DNA of 64,000 nt from SHVO01 sp041906145 (GTDB lineage: Bacteria; Pseudomonadota; Alphaproteobacteria; Rhodospirillales; Rhodospirillaceae). The notes below the pieces were generated by a model. The model was not told where the DNA came from. It saw nothing but the letters and a program-made list of their open reading frames with translations, and ran no database searches. Position 1 is the stretch's first letter; every line of letters begins with the position of its first letter. A program made the translations under genes and the position numbers. Of this stretch, positions 43,954 to 52,532 are shown one piece after another. The stretch covers positions 62,001 through 126,000 of the forward strand of contig JAYRJU010000007.1 of the NCBI GenBank assembly GCA_041906145.1, read 5' to 3'.

Positions 43954-44379
43954 ATGAGCGAGGCAAACGACGAAGCCAAGGACCTCGGAGATCTCGAGCG
44001 CGACGTCATGCAGCTCATCTGGGACGGCGGCGAGATGACCGCGGAGACCGTGCGTGAAAAGCTCGATATCCAGGGGCGGTCCTTGAAGGAATCCACCGTT
44101 CGCACCGTGCTGCGGCGGCTGGAGGAGAAGGGGTTCCTGACCCATGAGACGGAAGCGCGCACCTTCATCTATCGCGCCGCCGAAGCGCGTGGAAAAGTGG
44201 CCGCCAAAGCGGTGAAACGCATCGTCGACTGGTTCTGCAACGGGTCGATGGAGGAGGTTCTGGTCGGCTTGGTGGATTCCAAGATGCTTGACCAGAAGCA
44301 GCTTCAGGACCTGGCGAAGAAAATTGAAAAGGCGCGCGCCGGGAAGGGCGACGCCAAGACGACGGGAGGGAAAAAATGA
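43954..44379 (+). CDS. BlaI/MecI/CopY-family repressor
   Basis: 141 residues. Winged-helix DNA-binding domain (LGDLERDVMQLIWDGGEMTAETVREKL, STVRTVLRRLEEKGFL) and a helical dimerisation tail (IVDWFCNGSMEEVLVGLVDSKML). Members bind palindromes as dimers and are inactivated when a partner M56 peptidase triggers their cleavage. The partner gene overlaps its stop codon by 4 bp. No beta-lactamase gene is in the window; the nearest operator-linked target is receptor paralog C. Confidence 0.93.
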   Translation: MSEANDEAKDLGDLERDVMQLIWDGGEMTAETVREKLDIQGRSLKESTVRTVLRRLEEKGFLTHETEARTFIYRAAEARGKVAAKAVKRIVDWFCNGSMEEVLVGLVDSKMLDQKQLQDLAKKIEKARAGKGDAKTTGGKK

Positions 44380-46463
44380 TGCACTCGTTACTCAACGTGT
44401 CGCTTCTGGATTCCGTTCTGGTGCAGGCCGCATTGCGCGCGCTGGCATTGGCGGTCGTGGTTGGCGCGGCCTTGTATCTCTTCAAGGTGCGCAACCCTCA
44501 CCATCAACTCGCCGCGTGGAGCGCTGTGCTGGCGGGTGCGCTGGCGATGCCGCTTCTGATGATGTGGTTGGTGGTTGAAGTCCCGGTGAAAGAAATGCCG
44601 ATTCCGGCGGGAAAAATCGCCGAGCCTCTGATCGCGGCCGCCGCGCCGGCCTTTGGACCGGAGGTGTCCGACGCCGCATCGAATATGACTTCACGCACCG
44701 AAAACGCGGGGATGGAGCCCGCGCCATTCGATTGGTCGGGGCTTGTGCTGGCGCTGTATGCGGGCGCCGCCGGTGTCCTCTTGCTTCGTCTTGGTGTTGG
44801 TCTCGCCTTAACGGCTCGTATCCGCGCATGCGCGCGGCGCGTTAACGCCCCGTGGACGGGCGACAGCGACATCCGTGTCACCGACGCGATCAAGGCGCCT
44901 GTAACCGTCGGATCGACGGTCCTTTTGCCGGCGGACTTCGAATCCTGGCCGGTGGAAAAGCGCGACGCAGTGCTGCTGCACGAGCGTGCGCACGTGGCGC
45001 GCGGGGACTTCTATGTACAGAGCCTGGCGGCTGTTCACCGCGCGATGTTTTGGTTCTCGCCGCTCGCATGGTGGTTGCATGACCGGCTGGCTGAACTTGC
45101 GGAAGATGCGAGCGACGACGAAGCCGCCGCGCAAGTCCCGTACCGCGCCGACTATGCGGCCGTGTTGCTCGACTTCGCGCAAATGCCCGCGCCGCCGCGC
45201 TTCAAGCTTGCGCCGCTCGGTGTCGCCATGGCACGCCCGGCGACGGTCAGCCGCCGCATCGAGCGTGTGTTGGCCGGGAAGGGGCTCCCGGCTTTAGTGA
45301 GTCGCGGCGCGCGCGCCGGTACGGCGTTTGTCGTCTTCACGCTAGCTTGTGCCGCCGCCATCACGATCTGCAAGGTTCCCGCGCAGGCGGCGGTCGGCAT
45401 TGATATGAAGCCGCTGCCTGTCGCGTCCTCGGCCCCATCCGCGCTGGCTGCACCAGCCGCGCTAGCCACTCCAATCGCTCCGGCCGCGCCTGTCGGGCCG
45501 CTTCGTCCGGGTGCTCCTATCGTACCGATCCCTGCTATTCCGCCGGTGGAATTCGACACGCACGCCGACGGCGTCACGGGTCCCCCCATCCACGCCGACG
45601 GTCTCTCCGTGCGTGTCGATCACCCGAGCCCCTTGGAACTCCGGAACGGACGCAAATACAATCCGGATGTCAATTTCGACGCCGATCGTGAAATCGATAT
45701 GGACCAGATCCGCGAGGCGATCTCGGCCGCGAAGAATGCCGGCGCGAATTTCGACGAGAAGCTGTCGGCGCGCATCGAAGCGGCGGTCGCTCGCGCCGAA
45801 GCGCGGGCGGAAGCGGCGGCGGCCCGGGCGCAAGAACGCGCCGGCCGTGAGCGCCAGTACGCAGCGGCGGAGCCGGCCGGCCCGGCGATCCGCGAAACGC
45901 GTAATGTGGAAAGCTTCACCGGCGTCTCCTTCGGCGGCGCGGGCAAGGTATTCATCACCGTCGGTCCCAAAGCATCCGTCGTGCTGGAAGCCGACGCGGC
46001 GACACTTGGGCGTACGCGCACCGAAGTCGAGAATGGTGTCCTTAAGATCCGTGCCCGAAACGACGACGGGTTCTTCAACGGCCGGGGAGACATCATCGCG
46101 CACATCACGGTGCCGGAATTGCGCCAGGCCCGCGTGAGCGGTTCGGGTGACCTCAAGGTCACCGGCCTCAACGGCGGTGAAACCGAACTCAGCATTTCCG
46201 GCAGCGGCAGCGTGGAAGCCAACGGCAAGCTCAAGGCGCTCGATCTCGACATCAGCGGTTCGGGCAGCGCGAAGATGGACACCCTGGTTGTCGATGAAGC
46301 GAACGTGGCCATCTCTGGCTCGGGCACGGCCGTTGTGGATGTGCGCGACGACCTGAACGTGCGAGTCAGCGGATCGGGGAGTGTACGCTATCTCAGCCAG
46401 CCGAAGGACGTCAGCACCTCCATTAGCGGTTCGGGCTCGGTACGCCGCCGCGATGCCACCTAA
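44376..46463 (+). CDS. M56 (BlaR1-type) membrane metallopeptidase with C-terminal GIN/DUF2807 domain
   Basis: 695 residues. Membrane helices near 14-36, 45-68 and 121-145 precede a cytoplasmic peptidase domain with zinc motif LLHERAH (HExxH, about residues 202-206) and the downstream acidic ligand region ELAEDASDDEA; a further helix is near 312-333. An Ala/Pro-rich linker (345-395), a charged coiled-coil (about 440-490) and a repetitive beta domain (510-695: SGSGDLKV, SGSGSVEA, SGSGSAKM, SGSGTAVV, SGSGSVRY) follow. The last matches the DUF2807 GIN fold. In BlaR1 the extracytoplasmic part is a penicillin-binding sensor; here the GIN domain takes that place. Confidence 0.88.
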   Translation: MMHSLLNVSLLDSVLVQAALRALALAVVVGAALYLFKVRNPHHQLAAWSAVLAGALAMPLLMMWLVVEVPVKEMPIPAGKIAEPLIAAAAPAFGPEVSDAASNMTSRTENAGMEPAPFDWSGLVLALYAGAAGVLLLRLGVGLALTARIRACARRVNAPWTGDSDIRVTDAIKAPVTVGSTVLLPADFESWPVEKRDAVLLHERAHVARGDFYVQSLAAVHRAMFWFSPLAWWLHDRLAELAEDASDDEAAAQVPYRADYAAVLLDFAQMPAPPRFKLAPLGVAMARPATVSRRIERVLAGKGLPALVSRGARAGTAFVVFTLACAAAITICKVPAQAAVGIDMKPLPVASSAPSALAAPAALATPIAPAAPVGPLRPGAPIVPIPAIPPVEFDTHADGVTGPPIHADGLSVRVDHPSPLELRNGRKYNPDVNFDADREIDMDQIREAISAAKNAGANFDEKLSARIEAAVARAEARAEAAAARAQERAGRERQYAAAEPAGPAIRETRNVESFTGVSFGGAGKVFITVGPKASVVLEADAATLGRTRTEVENGVLKIRARNDDGFFNGRGDIIAHITVPELRQARVSGSGDLKVTGLNGGETELSISGSGSVEANGKLKALDLDISGSGSAKMDTLVVDEANVAISGSGTAVVDVRDDLNVRVSGSGSVRYLSQPKDVSTSISGSGSVRRRDAT

Positions 46464-46532
46464 ATGCCGGCCGGGATCGCCAAGTCTTATTTAGCCGCGA
46501 CCCCTTAAATATCTTGGCAAAACCGGCTGTTT

Positions 46533-46576
46533 CGCCAGCGCATAGCACCCATGCGGGCCGTGCGCTGGCGCGGCTT
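46533..46576 (+). terminator. Probable terminator after the M56 gene
   Basis: A 10-bp perfect stem, CGCCAGCGCA / TGCGCTGGCG, with an 18-base loop, followed by CGGCTTTTC. About 70 bp after the M56 stop and before the LysE gene. Confidence 0.55.
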
Positions 46577-46610
46577 TTCTGGGCCCGGTACATGACGCAC
46601 CGTGCTGTTC

Positions 46611-47210
46611 ATGTCCACCACGCTGCTCCTGAGCTTCCTGACCTTCGCCCTGGTGTCCTCGATCACGCCCGGACCGAACAACGTGATGCTCATGGCGTCC
46701 GGCGCCAACTTCGGCTTCCGCTCCACCTTGCCGCACTTCGCCGGCGTGACGTTGGGCTTCGCGGCCATGGTGATACTGGTGGGGCTCGGCCTCGCCGGGA
46801 TCTTCGCCGCCGCTCCGTGGCTGTACGACGTACTGCGTTGGGTCGGCGCGGCTTACCTTCTGTTCTTCGCCTATAAGATCGCAACGGCGCGCGGGCTAGG
46901 TTCGTCCGAGGGTACCAGCCGCCCGGTGACCTTCTGGCAGGCCGTGGCGTTCCAGTGGGTGAACCCGAAGGCTTGGACCATGGTCGTGAGCGCCATCACG
47001 GCCTTCGCGCCCGCCCACCCGACCTTTGGCCATATCGCGCTGATCACGTTCCTGTTCTTCCTGGTTGGCCTTCCGTGCTCGCTCATCTGGATGACGTTCG
47101 GAATCGGCCTCAAGAATTTCCTGAACCGCCCGGCGGCGCTTCGCGCCTTCAACGTGACGATGGCGGTTCTGCTCGTCATATCGCTGTATCCGCTGATCCA
47201 AGGGCTTTAA
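46611..47210 (+). CDS. LysE/RhtB-family amino-acid exporter
   Basis: 199 residues from the ATG at 46611 (a GTG at 46602 is in frame; neither has a strong ribosome site). Six membrane helices. Family signature SSITPGPNNVMLMASGANFGF near the N-terminus, and FQWVNPKAWTMVVSAI in the middle. Exports amino acids or related metabolites; the substrate is unknown. The MarR gene promoter begins 72 bp downstream, so it is likely separate from the efflux operon. Confidence 0.9.
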   Translation: MSTTLLLSFLTFALVSSITPGPNNVMLMASGANFGFRSTLPHFAGVTLGFAAMVILVGLGLAGIFAAAPWLYDVLRWVGAAYLLFFAYKIATARGLGSSEGTSRPVTFWQAVAFQWVNPKAWTMVVSAITAFAPAHPTFGHIALITFLFFLVGLPCSLIWMTFGIGLKNFLNRPAALRAFNVTMAVLLVISLYPLIQGL

Positions 47211-47281
47211 CGCGCAATCCGCTGCAATCGCAGGGGGGTTCCGCGTGTGCACGGGAACGTGCAACGAAGTTCGCGCCTCTG

Positions 47282-47319
47282 TTGACAAATAATTGCCTAG
47301 GCAACTATTGTCCGGGCAA
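47282..47319 (+). promoter_or_regulatory. Promoter of the marR-efflux operon with two overlapping palindromic operators
   Basis: TTGACA at 47282 and TATTGT at 47306 (18-bp spacing) form a good housekeeping promoter. Two dyads overlap it: TTGCCTAGGCAA (47293-47304) and TTGTCCGGGCAA (47308-47319), 15 bp centre to centre, within direct repeats of ATTGyCykrGGCAAC. This is a typical MarR arrangement for self-repression. Confidence 0.75.
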
Positions 47320-47335
47320 CAATTTAGAGGGTTGC

Positions 47336-47827
47336 ATGCCTTTCTATAAAACGGGGACGTTTAACGCCTCGCGCTCGGTGGGCTATCTGATCAAACGGAT
47401 CAACGCCCTGATGGGGCCGCGGATCGAAGCGCAGTTCGCGGGTGCCGAACTCACGTTCACGCAGTGGGTGGTGTTGATGCACCTGTGTTACGGCGGCGGC
47501 GATACCTGCGCAGGTATCGCGGCCAACATGAACCACGATGCCGGCGCATTGACACGTATTGTCGACCAGATGGAAAAGCGCGGCGTTCTGACACGGGTGC
47601 GCAGCACCAAGGACCGCCGGGTCGTTCACTTAAAGATGACTCCTAAAGGCAAAGCGTTGGCCAAATCGTTGACGCCGCGCGTAATGAACTTCTGGAATCT
47701 TATCCTTACGGAATTCACCGAGGCTGAAGCGCTGACGTTGATCGGCTTGTTGTCCCGGCTCAATGCCCGGCTCGACGCCGAGCCGATTGCCGCGCTCGCG
47801 CCGGTTAAAAAGAGGAAGTCCGCATGA
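47336..47827 (+). CDS. MarR-family repressor of the efflux operon
   Basis: 163 residues from the ATG at 47336 (GAGG upstream); longer in-frame readings overlap the lysE gene. Winged helix with LTFTQWVVLMHLCYGGGDTCAGIAANM, DAGALTRIVDQMEKRGVLTRVRS and the wing KDRRVVHLKMTPKG. Probably binds the two palindromes 17-45 bp upstream and releases on binding a toxic compound. The stop overlaps the start of the outer-membrane factor gene by 4 bp. Confidence 0.92.
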   Translation: MPFYKTGTFNASRSVGYLIKRINALMGPRIEAQFAGAELTFTQWVVLMHLCYGGGDTCAGIAANMNHDAGALTRIVDQMEKRGVLTRVRSTKDRRVVHLKMTPKGKALAKSLTPRVMNFWNLILTEFTEAEALTLIGLLSRLNARLDAEPIAALAPVKKRKSA

Positions 47828-49263
47828 CGTCCATATCCTTCCGCACAGCGACAGCCGTTGCCGGCTTCGTACTTGCGGGGTGCGTGGCGACTCCGCCGAC
47901 GAGCCCGCAAGTCACGCAGCGCGGTTTCGACACCTTGGGTCTTGACGCGCAGCCCGGCCCGGCGATCGGCGATCATTGGTGGGCGGCCTTTGGCGATCCG
48001 CAGCTTGATCGGGTGGTTGAGACGGCGCTGACGGGCAATCCGACGCTGGCCGGCGCCGATGCCCGCTTGCGGGGCGCGCAATCGATGCTCTCCGAAAGCC
48101 GGGCGGCGACTTATCCGCAAGCGACGTTCGATATTCAGGAGCAGTACACGCGGTTCAGCGAGACTTACATGATCCCGCCGCCGATCGGCGGTACCACACG
48201 CTGGTTCGGCACCGTGCAGGCCAATTTGAATTGGTCCTTGGACATTGTCGGCAAGCAGAAGATCCAGATTGACCGTGCCCGCGCAACCACGCAGGCGGCG
48301 GCTTTGGATGCGGCCGCCGCGCGTCTCGCGCTCGCGGGGGCCGTCACCCAAGCCTATATCGCGCTGGATCGGGCCTACGTGCTGGCCGATGTCGCTGAAG
48401 AGACCTTGAAGCAGCGCCAGGGCATTTTCGATCTCACCGCGACGCGGTTTCAAAGCGGGCTGGATAACCCCGCGAACAATAAGGTCGCTGAAGCGCTGCT
48501 CGCGGCCGCGAAGATCGAACGCACGCTGGCGTTGGGCGCGCGCGAGATCGCCGAGCATCAGCTGGCCGCGTTGACGGGGGCAGGGGCCGCTGCCCCGATG
48601 CTCGCGCGCCCGTCATTGAAAACGGGGGCGCTGGAGCTTCCCGCTAAGCTGCCCGCCGATCTGCTCGCGCGCCGCGCCGATATCGCCGCCGCGCAGACAC
48701 GCATCGCCGCCGCCATGGCGGGGCGGGAACTCGCGCATAAAGAATTCTATCCAGACGTCAACCTGCTGGGCGCTGTAGGATGGGCATCCATTGGACTGAG
48801 CCCGCTGTTCACCGGAGACTCGCTGCAGTACGGCGCTGGACCGGCGATTCATCTGCCGTTGTTTGACGCGGGGCGCTTACGGGCCCAGTACGCGGCTGCG
48901 ACGGCGACCGTCGACCTCGCCGTCGCGGACTATAATGAAGCTCTTCTGGCAGCGGTGCGCGATACCGCCGATGCGCTCAGCACTGTGAAGACATTGCAGG
49001 CGCAAGCCGGCGATCTCGCGCATATGCGCACTGCCGCGGATGCAACCGTCGATCTGGAAGAACGGCGCTATAAGAACGGCCTCTCGCCGCTTCTGAACGT
49101 ATTGAACGCCCAGGACCTTGCTATTCGCGCGCGCCGCGATAGCGCCGCTTTGTCCGCCGATCTTGCGTCCAGCCGGGTCCGCCTGGTGATGGCGCTCGGC
49201 GGCGGTTTCGATCCCGTCAAATCCCTCCAAATTTCTCTCGCTTCAGGACATGACCATGAGTGA
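47824..49263 (+). CDS. Outer-membrane efflux lipoprotein, NodT/OprM family
   Basis: 479 residues with a lipoprotein signal (AGFVLAGC). Two repeats of the TolC-type helix bundle: WWAAFGDPQLDRVVETALTGNPTL, and the second half LLARRADIAAAQTRIAAAMAGRELAHKEFYPDVNL and GPAIHLPLFDAGRLRAQYAAA. The end has RVRLVMALGGGFD, the NodT C-terminal motif also seen in the relic at 16287. It forms the outer-membrane channel for the EmrAB pump encoded next. Confidence 0.92.
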   Translation: MTSISFRTATAVAGFVLAGCVATPPTSPQVTQRGFDTLGLDAQPGPAIGDHWWAAFGDPQLDRVVETALTGNPTLAGADARLRGAQSMLSESRAATYPQATFDIQEQYTRFSETYMIPPPIGGTTRWFGTVQANLNWSLDIVGKQKIQIDRARATTQAAALDAAAARLALAGAVTQAYIALDRAYVLADVAEETLKQRQGIFDLTATRFQSGLDNPANNKVAEALLAAAKIERTLALGAREIAEHQLAALTGAGAAAPMLARPSLKTGALELPAKLPADLLARRADIAAAQTRIAAAMAGRELAHKEFYPDVNLLGAVGWASIGLSPLFTGDSLQYGAGPAIHLPLFDAGRLRAQYAAATATVDLAVADYNEALLAAVRDTADALSTVKTLQAQAGDLAHMRTAADATVDLEERRYKNGLSPLLNVLNAQDLAIRARRDSAALSADLASSRVRLVMALGGGFDPVKSLQISLASGHDHE

Positions 49264-50389
49264 CATCTCCGCGAATGAAAACCCGCGCCGCAAGCTTCTG
49301 ACCGGCCTTGGGGTCGTTGTCGTGGGCGCGGCCGCCGCCTACGGGCTCTACTGGTTCATCAACGCCCGCCACTATGTCAGCACCGACGACGCTTATGTCG
49401 GCGGCGATATCGTCGCGGTGACCAGCCAGGAGAATGGCAAGGTCATCAAGCTGCGGGCCGACAACACCCAGACCGTGAAGCGCGGTGACGTGCTGGTGGA
49501 ACTCGATCCCTTGCGCGCGCGTGTCGCCATGGATGCGGCCGAGGCCGAACTGGCCCGTACCGTGCGCAGCGTTCGCGCCAAATTCTCTCGGGTCGACGAA
49601 CTGCGCGCGCAGGAAGCCTCGGCGCGGATCGCGCTCACGCAGGCGAGGAATGACCTTGCCCGCCGCCAGAAGGCCAGCGACACCATCTCCCAGGAAGAGC
49701 TGGCCCACGCGCGCGATGCGGTCATCCGCGCCGAAGCCGCGATCAATGTCATCCAGGGCGGCATCGCCCAGGCGCTTGCGGGGGTCGCAGGGACCAAGAT
49801 CGCCGACAATCCGGATGTGTTGGCAGCCATCGCGCATGTGCGCAACGCCAGCATCACGCTGAGCCATATGGAGATCACCGCGGCTGTCGATGGGGTGATT
49901 GCCCAACGCGGCGTGCAGATCGGACAAATGATCAGCACGGGAACGCCGCTGATGGCCGTCGTGCCGGTCGACGGGCTTTGGATCGATGCAAACTTCAAGG
50001 AAGGCCAGCTTGGCGAAATGCGGATCGGCCAACCGGTGACTGTGTCCGCGGATATCTACGGCGACGATGTCACCTACCATGGCAAGGTCGTCGGTTTCGC
50101 GGCCGGAACAGGCAGCGCCTTCGCGTTGCTACCGCCGCAGAACGCTTCGGGCAATTGGATCAAGATCGTACAGCGCGTGCCGGTGCGTATCGCGCTGGAC
50201 CCGAAGGAACTGCGCGAGCATCCCCTGCGCATCGGCCTCTCGGTTCACGCGGAGGTGGATCTGCGCGATCAGAATGGCTCCGTCATGGGCGCGTCCACGC
50301 ACGCCCGCGAAGTGGCCACGGAAGTGGGCGCGATCGAAGCCGCGACCGGCCAGGTCATCGCGCGAATTCTGTCGGAAAACGGCGCCTAA
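49256..50389 (+). CDS. emrA: EmrA-like membrane fusion (periplasmic adaptor) protein
   Basis: 377 residues from the ATG at 49256 (AGGA upstream; an ATG at 49250 is also in frame). One N-terminal helix (LLTGLGVVVVGAAAAYGLYWF), biotinyl-lipoyl-like halves (YVGGDIVAVTSQENGKVIKLRADNTQTVKRGDVLVELD and GVIAQRGVQIGQMISTGTPLMAVVP), an alpha-hairpin and the beta-barrel region ANFKEGQLGEMRIGQPVTV. Bridges the inner-membrane MFS pump to the outer-membrane channel. It overlaps the upstream gene by 8 bp. Confidence 0.92.
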   Translation: MSDISANENPRRKLLTGLGVVVVGAAAAYGLYWFINARHYVSTDDAYVGGDIVAVTSQENGKVIKLRADNTQTVKRGDVLVELDPLRARVAMDAAEAELARTVRSVRAKFSRVDELRAQEASARIALTQARNDLARRQKASDTISQEELAHARDAVIRAEAAINVIQGGIAQALAGVAGTKIADNPDVLAAIAHVRNASITLSHMEITAAVDGVIAQRGVQIGQMISTGTPLMAVVPVDGLWIDANFKEGQLGEMRIGQPVTVSADIYGDDVTYHGKVVGFAAGTGSAFALLPPQNASGNWIKIVQRVPVRIALDPKELREHPLRIGLSVHAEVDLRDQNGSVMGASTHAREVATEVGAIEAATGQVIARILSENGA

Positions 50390-50392
50390 TCC

Positions 50393-51937
50393 ATGTCCGG
50401 GCCGGGACAACAGACGCCGCTCAGCGGCGCTCAGCTTGCGATCACATCTGTCGCGCTCGCGCTCGGCACGTTCATGCAGGTGCTGGACACGACCATCGCC
50501 AACGTGTCCTTGCCCACCATTGCGGGTAACCTCGGCGCGAGCACCAGCCAGGGGACGTGGGTTATCACGTCTTTTGCGGTGGCCAACGGCGTCGCTGTTC
50601 CTTTAACCGGGTGGCTGATGGGGCGCTTCGGCGTTGTGCGCACTTTCGTGACCTCGGTGCTGTTGTTCACCCTGGCCTCTTTCCTGTGCGGAATTGCCTG
50701 GAGCCTGCCGGCGCTCATCGTCTTCCGTATCCTTCAGGGCGCCGTATCCGGGCCGATGATCCCGGGCTCGCAGGCGCTGCTCATCTCTATCTTTCCCCCG
50801 CAGAAGCGCGCAACGGCGCTCGGCATTTGGTCGATCACGACCCTCGTGGCGCCGATCATCGGGCCGGTTCTCGGTGGGTTCATTTCGGACAACTATCACT
50901 GGAGTTGGATATTCCTGATCAATATCCCGGTCGGGGTGGGCACGGCGTTCCTGTGCTGGGTGAACCTGTCCAAGCGCGAGACGCCCACCCGTAAACTACC
51001 TATCGACAGCATGGGCCTCGCCTTGCTGGTCATCTGGGTCGGGGCGCTGCAGATCATGCTCGACCTTGGCAAGGACGCCGACTGGTTTGAATCACGCGAG
51101 ATCATCGCGCTTACGATCGTCTCCGTGATCGCCTGCGCCGCCTGGATCATCTGGGAACTCACGGATAAGCATCCCATCGTCGATTTGTCGCTGCTCAAGC
51201 GCCGTAACTTCCTACTTGGCACGTTGGCCTTGTGTTTAGGCTACGCGGTGTTCTTCGCGAACATCTTGCTGCTGCCGTTGTGGCTGCAGACCAATGTCGG
51301 TTATAACGCGACCTGGGCGGGGCTAGTGGCTGCGCCAGGTGGATTCATTGCGGTTTTGATCACGCCGCTGACCGCTAAGATGCTGGCGAAATTCGATGCC
51401 CGCTGGGTCGCAACCGTTTCCTTCGTCGCGTTCGCCGCGTCCTATTTCATGCGGGCGGGATATACCAACGACGCCAGCTTCTGGGATTTCGCGTTCCCAT
51501 TGCTGGTCAACGGCATCGCGACCGGCACCTTCTTCGTGAGCACCATCACGCTATCGCTCGATGGCATCCCGCCGGAGCGCATCCCCTCGGCGTCGGGTAT
51601 CGCAAATTTCACGCGCATCACGGCCGGCAGCTTCGCGGCGTCCATCGCGACCACGATGTGGGACCAGCGGGAGGCCTTGCACCAGAACCGCCTCGCGGAC
51701 GCGACGAGCGTGTTCAACATCAATACTCAGATCGCTTTGGACCGTTTGCACAGCTTTGGTTTCAGCGACCTTCAAGCTGTCGGCGCGCTCACGCGCACCT
51801 TACTCACCCAGGCCTATCTGCTGGCCGTGATAGATCTGTTTTGGATCTCCGGATGGTTGAGCATCGTGGCGATTGGTCTCGTGTGGATGGCGCGGCATAA
51901 AAGAGGCCCCGCGAGCGGGCCTGTCGCCGCAGACTAA
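50393..51937 (+). CDS. emrB: EmrB-like MFS drug/H+ antiporter (DHA2, 14 TM)
   Basis: 514 residues, 14 membrane helices. DHA2 motifs: LGTFMQVLDTTIANVSLPTIAG (motif D1), GWLMGRFGVVRTF (motif A), LIVFRILQGAVSGPMIPGSQ (motif B) and WSITTLVAPIIGPVLGGFI (motif C). Exports hydrophobic toxicants using the proton gradient, through EmrA and the NodT-type channel. Last gene of the four-gene operon, 3 bp after emrA. Confidence 0.94.
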   Translation: MSGPGQQTPLSGAQLAITSVALALGTFMQVLDTTIANVSLPTIAGNLGASTSQGTWVITSFAVANGVAVPLTGWLMGRFGVVRTFVTSVLLFTLASFLCGIAWSLPALIVFRILQGAVSGPMIPGSQALLISIFPPQKRATALGIWSITTLVAPIIGPVLGGFISDNYHWSWIFLINIPVGVGTAFLCWVNLSKRETPTRKLPIDSMGLALLVIWVGALQIMLDLGKDADWFESREIIALTIVSVIACAAWIIWELTDKHPIVDLSLLKRRNFLLGTLALCLGYAVFFANILLLPLWLQTNVGYNATWAGLVAAPGGFIAVLITPLTAKMLAKFDARWVATVSFVAFAASYFMRAGYTNDASFWDFAFPLLVNGIATGTFFVSTITLSLDGIPPERIPSASGIANFTRITAGSFAASIATTMWDQREALHQNRLADATSVFNINTQIALDRLHSFGFSDLQAVGALTRTLLTQAYLLAVIDLFWISGWLSIVAIGLVWMARHKRGPASGPVAAD

Positions 51938-52054
51938 TACCGGCGAAATTCGTACGGTTCACATCCGAAACGCGTTCAAAAAATCGCCTTATTCAGCGGA
52001 TATCCATGTTCAGATCCTGCGGTTTGGCTGCTGCGGGGCTATTCCAGGAGCTGG

Positions 52055-52249
52055 TTGATTTTGACCGAAATCGACATCGGTCTTGCTGGACAGCGCTTGA
52101 TTGCGGCTTACGGTACAGAAGCTTGGTTCATCGCCGCCGACCTCGCGGTGGCGGCGGCGCGCGCGGGGAACGACAGCGCGGCTGATCTATGTAATCGGAT
52201 CGCCCAAGCGATCGAAGAGATGGGCATCACGCAATACCGCGTGCAGTAG
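52055..52249 (+). CDS. Small helical protein of unknown function
   Basis: 64 residues from a TTG at 52055 (another TTG at 52061), with CCAGGAG just upstream. Predicted helices GLAGQRLIAAYGTEAWFIAADLAVAAARAG and SAADLCNRIAQAIEEM. Similar short proteins with an A-x-F-I-A-x-x-x pattern occur in Alphaproteobacteria, but I cannot name the family with confidence. Confidence 0.5.
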   Translation: MILTEIDIGLAGQRLIAAYGTEAWFIAADLAVAAARAGNDSAADLCNRIAQAIEEMGITQYRVQ

Positions 52250-52280
52250 AAGCGGTCACAATTCGACACGTAATCGGCAG

Positions 52281-52305
52281 GAAACTACGTTCACTCCGCC
52301 GCGTT
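52281..52305 (+). promoter_or_regulatory. EcfG-type promoter candidate (one mismatch)
   Basis: GAAAC, 16 bases, CGTT: one base from GGAAC-N16-CGTT. It stands 33 bp before the start of the small protein gene at 52339. Confidence 0.4.
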
Positions 52306-52338
52306 ATCTTTCTGCCTCAACAGAAAACAGGAGATGAC

Positions 52339-52530
52339 ATGGGCAAATACGCACCCCCAATTCCACCCGCGAGCCGTAGCCCCAAAGGTTCTCACATGCA
52401 GTCAACCGACGGTGCTGAAAACGCGCACGTGACAGAAACCGACAAGCGTCTGCGCAATCAGGAGCAACAGGGGCGCCAGGCCAACATCGCGCAGAACACG
52501 CGCAACCAAGGGTATCAACAGGACCGATAG
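52339..52530 (+). CDS. Small hydrophilic protein, probably disordered
   Basis: 63 residues with an excellent ribosome site (ACAGGAGATGAC before the ATG). Very polar and rich in Gln and Asn; begins with YAPPIPPASRSPKG and ends with RQANIAQNTRNQGYQQDR. Short proteins with the same PIPPxSRSPKG start and Q-G-xQxNIxQNT...GxQQDR end occur in other Alphaproteobacteria as hypotheticals. Probably co-transcribed with the next small gene and stress-regulated, judging from the EcfG-like element upstream. Confidence 0.7.
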   Translation: MGKYAPPIPPASRSPKGSHMQSTDGAENAHVTETDKRLRNQEQQGRQANIAQNTRNQGYQQDR

Positions 52531-52532
52531 CA

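Noticed and set aside
43954..46463. Beta-lactam resistance locus
   Set aside because: The repressor and M56 peptidase resemble BlaI/BlaR1, but there is no penicillin-binding sensor domain and no beta-lactamase gene next to them. The MBL-fold lipoprotein at 24854 is distant and of unknown substrate.
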